DNA from: Amycolatopsis lexingtonensis
Lineage (GTDB): Bacteria > Actinomycetota > Actinomycetes > Mycobacteriales > Pseudonocardiaceae
Direction: 5' to 3'
Assembly: GCF_014873755.1 (NCBI RefSeq)
Contig: NZ_JADBEG010000001.1
Coordinates: forward strand, 9,865,001-9,929,000
Length of the DNA: 64,000 bases
Of the stretch, positions 38,737 to 46,500 are shown one piece after another (position 1 is the first letter of the stretch; each line of letters starts with the position of its first letter). The notes below the pieces were generated by a model that was given only the letters and a program-made list of their open reading frames with translations, had not been told where the DNA came from and made no database searches. A program made the position numbers and the translations under genes.

Positions 38737-39306
38737 GTGCAACCCGAGGCCACCGAAGAAGAACGCGTCATGAACATGACTCTCGAGGCGTACGCGGACA
38801 CCATCGTGCCCGGGGAGAAGCGGTTCGACGGCGACCGGGCGGTCGCCGGGGCCGCGCCCGGTCCCGGCTCGGTCGCCGCGGGCGCGCTCGAGCTGCTGAA
38901 CTTCGACGCGACCGGCGTCACGGCCGGCCTGCCCTACCTCGCGCAGTCGCTCAACGACCACGCGAAGGCCTACGCGGGTGAGGTGGAGCTGGAGCTCGAC
39001 CACGACGTCGCCCCGTTCGTCGCGCTGCCCTACGAGCACCGCCGCGAGCTCGTGCACCGGCTGACCACGCCGGGGCACCCGGAGAAGGACGGCTGGGTCA
39101 GCCTCGCGCTGTTCTGCAACATGGCCTTCGACAGCGCCGCGCACAAGCACACCGCCGAAGCCATCCGTGAGGGGCACCCCGGGCTGCTGGCGCTGGGCTA
39201 CACCGCGCCGGACGCGGACGGGTTCTGGCGGTTCCCGAAGTACGGCTACGGCCGCAAGCTGGCCGAACTCCACCCCGACACGACGCCTTCCGGGAGCCCC
39301 GCATGA
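38737..39306 (+). CDS. Small partner of GMC oxidoreductase (DUF5987-like)
   Basis: 189 aa. It resembles the small gluconate-2-dehydrogenase-type subunits that accompany GMC oxidases: LEAYADTIVPGEKRFDGDRAVAGAA at the N-terminus and FWRFPKYGYGRKLAELHPD at the end. It overlaps the GMC gene by four bases. No signal peptide is seen. GTG 38737 has GAGGAGG eight bases upstream. Its role as a folding or electron-transfer partner is inferred from position. Confidence 0.68.
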   Translation: MQPEATEEERVMNMTLEAYADTIVPGEKRFDGDRAVAGAAPGPGSVAAGALELLNFDATGVTAGLPYLAQSLNDHAKAYAGEVELELDHDVAPFVALPYEHRRELVHRLTTPGHPEKDGWVSLALFCNMAFDSAAHKHTAEAIREGHPGLLALGYTAPDADGFWRFPKYGYGRKLAELHPDTTPSGSPA

Positions 39307-40955
39307 GCGCCATCGACAAGACCGACGTCGTCATCGTCGGGAGCGGTTTCGGCGGTTCGATCCCGGCCTACCACCTCGCCGCCGGCGGGGCGAAGGTGAC
39401 CGTGCTGGAGCGCGGGCCGTGGCTGGCCGCGGCCGACTTCGAGCACGACTACCTGCTCGGCTCGTCCTACACCCGCGCGTTCGACTTCGTCGTCGGCGAC
39501 GGGATGAGCGTGCTGGGCGGCAACTGCGTCGGCGGTGGCAGCGTGGTGTACTTCGCCGCGATGCCGCGCGCGCCCCGCTTCGTCTTCGAGCGCCACGGCA
39601 GCATCGGGCGCCGGATGTGGCCGTCCGTGATCTCCCGCGACTCGCTGGAGCCGTGGTACGACCGCGTCGACGAGTCGATCCCGGTGTCCAAACAGGACTG
39701 GAGTGACGTCTCCTACGCCGGTGGGCTGTGGGCCGCGGCCTGCAACCACTCGGGCCGCACGGCCAACCCGGCGCCGGTCGCGGTGGACAACGACACCTGC
39801 GTCAACTGCAACTTCATGATGGCGGGCTGCAAGTTCGACGCCAAGCGGTCGATGCTGACGAACTACCTGCCCGCGGCCCTTTCGCACGGCGCCGAGATCC
39901 GGCCGCTGCACGAGGTCCAGCGCCTGGAGCGCACCGAGGACGGCAGCTACCGCGTCCACTTCGACATCGTGGACGAAGAGGACTACCGGGTGCACACCGG
40001 CACCGGCGTGATCGAGGCGAAGGTCGTCATCATCGCCGCGGGCGCCGGCGCGACCCCGGTGATCCTGCAGCGCTCGGAGGCGGCGCTGGGCGAGATGCCG
40101 CACGGCGTCGGCCGCTACTTCTCCGGCAACGGCGAGCGGCTCAACACCGCGATCATCGACGAGGACCGCGTCCGCGAGGTGCTCGGACTGTCCCGTGAGG
40201 ACGGTCCGGTCTACTCGGCCAACCACATCGGCAAGGGACCGACGGTCGCGAACTGGGACAAGCTCGACGGGTCGCTGCCGGAGTACGAGCGGTACTCGCT
40301 GGAGCAGCTCTACTTCCCGCCGGGGCTGGGCACGATCCTCGCGCAGGTGCCCGGCGGCGAGGAGCCGCGCTGGTACGGGGCGGAGAAGAAGGAGATCCTC
40401 AAGCAGTGGGCCAACTGGCTCACGATCTTCCTGATGACCGAGGACGACAACGAAGGCGTCTTCGGCACCCCGCCGCCGACCGGCAACGCCTACCGCATCT
40501 CGCAGCAGATGCTCGGCCGCGGCCCGCTGCGCTACGACCCGACGGAGAACACCCGCCGGGGCTGGGCGCTCGCCGACGCCGACTGCAAGGCGATCATCGA
40601 GAAGGACGGCCTGGCGAAGGTCTCGCCGTGGACCAACGACGTCGTCGGGGCGTACACCGTGCACCCGCTGGCGTCCTGCCGGATCGGCGACGACCCGGCG
40701 ACGTCCGCGCTGCACCCGAACCACGAGCTGCGCAACCACCCGGGCATCTTCGTCACCGACAGCGCGTCGGTGCCGGGCGCGCTCACGGTCAACCCGGCGA
40801 TGACCATCGCCGCGCTCGCCGAGCGCTCGATCCCGGGCATCGTCCGGGAACTGCAGTCCCGCGGCGTCGACGTCAAGTACGGCGCCCCGGCCCCGGACGG
40901 CTCGATCACCGGACGGCGTGCGGTGTCCAAACTGGACCTGGTCGCCGGCAACTGA
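39303..40955 (+). CDS. GMC-family FAD oxidoreductase
   Basis: 550 aa. The N-terminal dinucleotide motif DVVIVGSGFGGSIPAYHLAAGG is followed by GMSVLGGNCVGGGSVVYF (FAD contact), the Cys segment CVNCNFMMAGCKFDAKRSM, and C-terminal active-site motifs HPLASCRIGDD and VNPAMTIAALAERS. It resembles cholesterol-oxidase-type GMC enzymes and the E9-type oxidoreductase of enediyne clusters. It would oxidise an alcohol or introduce unsaturation in the core, which is an inference. The stop codon lies within a 20-bp sequence that is duplicated 150 bp downstream. Confidence 0.9.
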   Translation: MSAIDKTDVVIVGSGFGGSIPAYHLAAGGAKVTVLERGPWLAAADFEHDYLLGSSYTRAFDFVVGDGMSVLGGNCVGGGSVVYFAAMPRAPRFVFERHGSIGRRMWPSVISRDSLEPWYDRVDESIPVSKQDWSDVSYAGGLWAAACNHSGRTANPAPVAVDNDTCVNCNFMMAGCKFDAKRSMLTNYLPAALSHGAEIRPLHEVQRLERTEDGSYRVHFDIVDEEDYRVHTGTGVIEAKVVIIAAGAGATPVILQRSEAALGEMPHGVGRYFSGNGERLNTAIIDEDRVREVLGLSREDGPVYSANHIGKGPTVANWDKLDGSLPEYERYSLEQLYFPPGLGTILAQVPGGEEPRWYGAEKKEILKQWANWLTIFLMTEDDNEGVFGTPPPTGNAYRISQQMLGRGPLRYDPTENTRRGWALADADCKAIIEKDGLAKVSPWTNDVVGAYTVHPLASCRIGDDPATSALHPNHELRNHPGIFVTDSASVPGALTVNPAMTIAALAERSIPGIVRELQSRGVDVKYGAPAPDGSITGRRAVSKLDLVAGN

Positions 40956-41110
40956 ACCACGGCGGAGGTCCCGAATGACTCATTCGCGACCCTTCCGGTC
41001 CGGATCGTGCCGGTCGGGAGCCGGGCCACGCACCCAATGTGGCGTTCGGTGCGTCAGACGCACCGAACGCCACATTGGGGCGCTTTCCCCGTCGCCGGCA
41101 ACTGAACCAC
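40941..41110. repeat. Insertion-like palindrome segment flanked by a 20-bp duplication
   Basis: GTCGCCGGCAACTGAACCAC occurs at 40941-40960 (including the GMC stop codon) and again at 41091-41110. The 130 bp between them hold a half copy of the 53-bp element (40968-40990, CCGAATGACTCATTCGCGAC) and a near-perfect long palindrome (41033-41080, arms CCCAATGTGGCGTTCGGTGC / GCACCGAACGCCACATTGGG). The direct duplication looks like a footprint of insertion or slippage. Confidence 0.85.
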
Positions 41111-41115
41111 TGCCC

Positions 41116-41151
41116 CCGAACTCGCGCACTCGTCCGGGTGCGCGAGTTCGG
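41116..41151. repeat. Hairpin CCGAACTCGCGCAC / GTGCGCGAGTTCGG
   Basis: A perfect 14-bp stem with an 8-base loop, 25 bp after the long palindrome. Together these palindromes fill the 303-bp gap downstream of the GMC gene. It may act as a terminator; the next gene starts at 41259. Confidence 0.75.
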
Positions 41152-41258
41152 CGTTTCGGAAGCCGTCCGGCCGCCCGGCCACGGGCGCTGAAGGGGATGT
41201 TGCCCACATCTGGCCCGCGGGGCGCCGGATCGGCAGAACAGCTTCAGGAGGAGGGACC

Positions 41259-42320
41259 ATGGCTCCGGGTCTGGTCAGGATCGCGCTGCGGCGGACGCTG
41301 CGGGACGTGAAGTACGTCGAGGTCGTGCGCCCGCGGCGGGCGCGGGGGCTCGTGAAGGCCGTCTACCGGCAGGTCGAGCGGGACTTCGGGATGCTCGCCC
41401 CGCCGATGGCGTTGCACTCGGCTTCGCCGGAGGCGCTCGCCGCGGCGTGGCTGGTGCTGCGGGAGTCGCTGGTGGCGGGCGGGTCCGCGAGCCGGGCGGA
41501 CAAGGAGGTCGTCGCGGCCGCCGTTTCCGCCGCCAACGACTGCCCCTACTGTGTCGAGGTGCACGGGATGGCGCTCGGTTCGCTGGGCGATCCGGCCGCC
41601 GCCGCGGCGATCGAGACCGGGGACGTCGGGGCCATCCCCGATCGCGACACGCGGGCGCTCGCGGCGTGGGCGCGGGGCGAGGGTGCGCTGCCCGCGGACG
41701 TCCCGGCCGGCACCGCCGCCGAGTTCACCGGGGTCGCCGTCGCGTTCCACTACCTCAACCGGGTCGTGAGCGTGTTCCTCGGCCCCTCGCCGCTGCCGGA
41801 GAACGTGCCGCCGCAGGCGCGCGCGAAAGCCAAGGCGGTGCTGGGGTTCCTGCTCAAGCCCGGTGAGCCGCCGGCCGCCGGGCGGGCGCTGGAACTGCTG
41901 CCCGCCGCGGCCGGGGACGGGCCGGACTGGGCCGTGCCGGGGGACACGCTGTCCGACGCCTTCGCGCGGGCCGCCGCGGCCGTGGAAGCCGCCGGGGAGC
42001 GCTCGGTGCCCGGCCGCGTGCGGGACCTCGTCCGCCGGGAAGTCAAGGCCTGGGACGGGAAACCGCCGGGGCTCAGCCGCGCCTGGGTCGAGCCGGTGCT
42101 CGCCGAACTGCCCGCCGAAGAACGCGCCGCGGGACGGCTGGCGCTGCTCACCGCCAAGGCCGCGTACCAGGTCGGGGCCGACGACGTCGCCGCGCTCGGC
42201 GCCGCCGATCGGGGCCTGGTGGAGCTGGTGTCGTGGGCCGCTTTCACGGCGGCCGTGGCCGCCGGTGAGCGCCTGCCGCTCCGCCCGCCAAGAGAAGACC
42301 CTGCAGGTCGGCGCGGGTGA
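41259..42320 (+). CDS. Carboxymuconolactone decarboxylase/AhpD-like protein
   Basis: 353 aa. The CMD redox motif NDCPYCVEVHG is near residue 92, in a helical domain (about 60-180). The second half (about 190-340) looks like a degenerate repeat of the same domain without the Cys pair. AhpD-like proteins act as alkylhydroperoxidases; here it may protect the producer or act in redox tailoring, which is an inference. ATG 41259 has AGGAGGAGGG upstream. Confidence 0.82.
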   Translation: MAPGLVRIALRRTLRDVKYVEVVRPRRARGLVKAVYRQVERDFGMLAPPMALHSASPEALAAAWLVLRESLVAGGSASRADKEVVAAAVSAANDCPYCVEVHGMALGSLGDPAAAAAIETGDVGAIPDRDTRALAAWARGEGALPADVPAGTAAEFTGVAVAFHYLNRVVSVFLGPSPLPENVPPQARAKAKAVLGFLLKPGEPPAAGRALELLPAAAGDGPDWAVPGDTLSDAFARAAAAVEAAGERSVPGRVRDLVRREVKAWDGKPPGLSRAWVEPVLAELPAEERAAGRLALLTAKAAYQVGADDVAALGAADRGLVELVSWAAFTAAVAAGERLPLRPPREDPAGRRG

Positions 42321-42517
42321 TGATCGGGAGGTCAGATCGCCCGCCGGGGCGCGCAGCACCGGGACACAGACGAATTGCCCGGGACCGCGTCGCCGCCCCG
42401 CGCGGCAGCCGATCTGCGCAGACCGGCGGTCGCCGCGCGGTGGCGCCCTTACCCCCGCCCCCGTCGCGGCGGCCGCCGGCTCACGAGAAGACGTCGCATC
42501 GGTGAGAGGACTGACAG

Positions 42518-43312
42518 GTGACTGACACCACGGGCGTGATCGCCGACCTGACCGCGGAGGCCGCCGAGGTGGACGCGCTCGTCGCCGGCCTTTCCGAGGC
42601 CGAGTGGGACACCCCCACCCCGGCGCCGGGGTGGCCGGTCCGGCACCAGATCGGGCACCTCGCGTTCATCTTCCGCATCGCCGGCCTCTCGGCCGCGCAG
42701 CCGGAAGCCTTCGTCGCCATGACGAAGTCGCTCAAGGGCGGCTTCGAGGCCGCGGTGAACGCCGCGCTGGAGGACTACGTCCACGACCCGGCCGAGGTGC
42801 TGCTGACGCGCTGGCGCGCCGAGCGGGACGCGGGGATCAAGGCCCTCGCGGCCGTGCCCGGCGACCAGCTGGTGCCGTGGCTGGTCAACCCGCTGCCGCC
42901 GTACGTGCTGGCGTGCGCCGGGATGATGGAGGCCTTCGGCCACGGCCAGGACATCGCCGACGCGCTCGGCGTGCGCCGCGAGCGGACCGACCGGATCAAG
43001 CACCTGGTCGGGTTCGCCGTGCGCGTCCGGGACTTCGGCTACGAGGCGCGGAACCTGAAGCCGCCGGCGGAGGAGTTCCGGTTCGAGCTCACCGCGCCCT
43101 CGGGCGCGCTCTGGACGTTCGGGCCCGAGGACGCGACCCAGCGGGTCACCGGCAGCGCGGCGGACTTCTGCCTGCTGGTCACCCGGCGGCGGCACCGCTA
43201 CGACCTCGACGTGCGGGCGCAGGGCACGCTGGCGGACCAGTGGCTCGACATCGCCCAGGCCTACCGCGGACCGGCGGGCCAGGGCCGCAAGCCCGGCCAG
43301 TTCGGCGCCTGA
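42518..43312 (+). CDS. TIGR03084/MDMPI-like protein (enediyne cluster)
   Basis: 264 aa. The N-terminal DinB-like bundle has WDTPTPAPGWPVRHQIGHLAF with the family metal His, and the C-terminus has GHGQDIADALGVRRERTDRIKHLV and FGPEDATQRVTGSAADFCLLVTRRRH. It probably depends on mycothiol and metal like maleylpyruvate isomerase; in this cluster it could detoxify or modify an intermediate, which is an inference. The start is GTG 42518. It is a fuller homologue of 26792-27457. The 197 bases before it hold nothing I recognise. Confidence 0.75.
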   Translation: MTDTTGVIADLTAEAAEVDALVAGLSEAEWDTPTPAPGWPVRHQIGHLAFIFRIAGLSAAQPEAFVAMTKSLKGGFEAAVNAALEDYVHDPAEVLLTRWRAERDAGIKALAAVPGDQLVPWLVNPLPPYVLACAGMMEAFGHGQDIADALGVRRERTDRIKHLVGFAVRVRDFGYEARNLKPPAEEFRFELTAPSGALWTFGPEDATQRVTGSAADFCLLVTRRRHRYDLDVRAQGTLADQWLDIAQAYRGPAGQGRKPGQFGA

Positions 43313-43558
43313 AAATCCATTGTAGACGGTGTGGGTCCCTTGTCCCAGCGTGCTGACGTGCACGCCGCGGGCAGGGAGAGAGAAGACGGTCCGCACCGGC
43401 CGGGAGATGCTGGACTTCACGGCCCGGCGGACGGGCACCGGGCGGCGTTCCGCCCGAGGAGACAGACCGGCGGCGGGGCGCGAGCCCCGCACCGGAGACA
43501 GCGGGGACCTGATGGTCCCGGTGATACGGGGCTCGAGAGCCAGTGGGAGTGCGGTGGC

Positions 43559-46500
43559 ATGAGCGTAGAGCGGATTTCGATCGTCGGTATCGGTCTCCGG
43601 TACCCCGACGCGAGTTCTCCGGAGGAGCTCTGGGAAAACGTGCTGGCCGGGCGCCGGGCGTTCCGCAGGCTGCCGGACGAGCGGATGAACCGGGCGGACT
43701 ACTACTCGCCCGACCCGAAGGCGCCGGACCGCTTCTACGCGCAGAAAGCGGCCGTGCTGCGGGACTACGAATTCGACCGGGTGGCGCACAAGGTCGCCGG
43801 GAGCACCTTCCGGGCGACCGACACGACGCACTGGCTCGCCCTCGACGTCGCCGCGCAGGCGCTCGCCGACGCCGGGTTCGATGAAGGCGACGGCGCCCCG
43901 AGGCAGAGCACCGGCGTCGTCATCGGCAACAGCCTCACCGGCGAGTTCTCCCGCGCCAACATCATGCGGCTGCGCTGGCCGTACGTGCGCCGCACGGTCG
44001 CGGCGGCGCTGAGCTCCCGCGGCTGGGAGGACGAGGAGACCGCGAACTTCCTGCGGGAACTCGAAGTCCAGTACAAGGAGCCGTTCCCGGAGATCAACGA
44101 GGACACCCTCGCCGGTGGCCTGGCGAACACCATCGCCGGCCGCGTCTGCAACCACTTCGACTTCGCCGGCGGCGGGTACACCGTCGACGGCGCCTGCTCG
44201 TCCTCGCTGCTTTCGGTGGTCACCGCGGCCAACGCGCTCGTCCAGGGCGACCTGGACCTCGCCATCGCCGGCGGTGTCGACCTGTCGATCGACCCGTTCG
44301 AGGTCATCGGCTTCGCCAAGACCGGCGCGCTGGCCAAGCGCGAGATGAAGGTCTACGACGCCGACTCCAACGGCTTCTGGCCCGGCGAGGGCTCGGGCAT
44401 GCTGGTCCTGATGCGCGAGAGCGACGCGCTGGAGCAGGGCAAGCGGATCTACGCGTCGATCGGCGGCTGGGGCGTCTCCTCCGACGGCAAGGGCGGCATC
44501 ACCCGGCCCGAGGCGGCCGGGCACCGGCTGGCCATCAAGCGGGCCTACGACCGTGCGGGCTACGGCGTCGAGACCGTCTCCTACTTCGAGGGCCACGGCA
44601 CCGGCACGGCGCTGGGCGACGCCACCGAGATCGAGGCGCTGTCCACCGCCCGCCGCGACGCCGACCCGCTGGCCAAGCAGGCCGCGCTGTCGACGATCAA
44701 GGGCAACATCGGCCACACGAAGGCCGCGGCGGGTGTCGCCGGCCTGATCAAGGCGACGCTGGCGGTGTACCACCAGGTCATCCCGCCGGCCACCGGCCAC
44801 CACGACCCGCACGAGTCGCTCACCGGGTCCTCGGCGCGGATGTACGTCCCGCGCGAAGCGACGCTGTGGCCGGAGGACCAGCCGGTCCGCGCGGGTGTTT
44901 CCGCGATGGGCTTCGGCGGCATCAACTCCCACATCACCGTCACCGAGGCGCCGACCGCGCCGCGGCGCCGCGAGCTCGACGAGCGGGCCCGCACGCTGGT
45001 CGCCGGCCGCCAGGACGCCGAACTGCTGCTGTTCGACGCCGACGACCTCGCCACCCTGCGCGGGAACGTCGCCGCGGTGCTGGAAACCGTGCCGAAGCTC
45101 TCGTTCGCCGAGCTGACCGACCTCGCCGCCTCGCTGGCGAAGGAGCTTTCGGGCAAGCCGGTGCGCGCCGCGGTCGTCGCGGCCAACCCCGAGCACGCCG
45201 AGCGGAAGCTGACGAAGCTGCTGGAGCAGCTCGACTCGGGTGACGCGGTCTTCGACAGCGCCGACGGCATCTTCGCGAGCAGCCGCGGCACCGCGCCGAA
45301 GATCGGCTACCTGTTCCCCGGCCAGGGTTCCGGTCGTGGCGGCGACAGCGCGCTGCGCCGCCGGTTCACCACGGCCGAGGAGATCTACCGCGCCGCCGGG
45401 CTGCCGGCCACCGGCGACCAGGTCGCCACCGAGGTGGCGCAGCCCCGGATCGTCACCGGCTCGCTGGCCGCGCTGCGCGTGCTGCGCTCGTTCGGCATCG
45501 AGGCGTCGACGGCCACCGGCCACAGCCTCGGCGAGCTGACCGCCCTGCACTGGGGCGGCGCGCTCGACGAGCGCGGGCTGCTGGCGCTGGCGAAGGTCCG
45601 CGGCAAGGTGATGGCCACGACGACCGGCGACGGCACCGGCGCGATGGCCGGCATCGCCGCTTCGCCGAGCCGGGTGGAGGAACTGGGCCTCGGCTCGGAC
45701 GTCGTCATCGCCGGCTACAACGCGCCCGAGCAGACCGTCATCTCCGGACCCGCCCCGGCGATCGACAAGATCGTCGCCCGGGCCAAGGCGCAGGGCGTCG
45801 GCGCGACCCGGATCAAGGTCTCGCACGCCTTCCACTCGCCGGCGGTCGAACCCGCCGCGAACGCGATGACCGAGAAGCTGGGCGAGTTCTCCTTCTCCCG
45901 CCTGGAGCGGCCGGTCGTTTCCACCGTGAGCGGCGACGTCCTGCACGCCGCCGAGAACCTGGCCGAGCTGCTGCGCGACCAGATCGTGCTGCCGGTCCGC
46001 TTCCGCGAAGCCGCCGCCAAGGTGGCCGAGCGCAGCGACCTGGTGGTCGAGGTCGGGCCGGGCCGGGTGCTGACCGGGCTGTTCGAGGAGATCGCGCCGG
46101 AGACCCCGGTGCTCGCGATCGACACGGACAACGCGTCGCTGCAGGCGCTGCTGCGGGTCGTCGGCGCGGCGTTCGCACTCGGCGCCGACCTGTCGGTGGA
46201 CGCGCTGTTCGAGGGCCGCGTCGTGCGCGCCCTGCCCGCCGACGGCGTGTTCAACTTCCTGGCCAGCCCGTGCGAGGCGGCGCCGTCGATCGACAGCGAG
46301 CTCGCCGCCGAGCTGGCCGCGGAGAAGGCGCAAGCCGCCGAGGCCGACGCCGGTGCCGCCGACAGCGAGTCCGGCTCCACGCTGGACCTGCTGCGCAAGC
46401 TCGCCGCCGAGCGCGTCGAGCTGCCGCTGGAAGCCGTCACCGCCGACACCCACCCGCTCGACGACCTGCACCTGTCGTCGATCACGGTCGGGCAGCTGGT

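Noticed and set aside
38703..43330. Shared CCACTGTAGAC / CCATTGTAGAC words just after the P450 gene (38705) and before the PKSE gene (43318) as promoters
   Set aside because: Only two short copies, with no convincing -35 partner at a fixed distance; noted but too weak to call.
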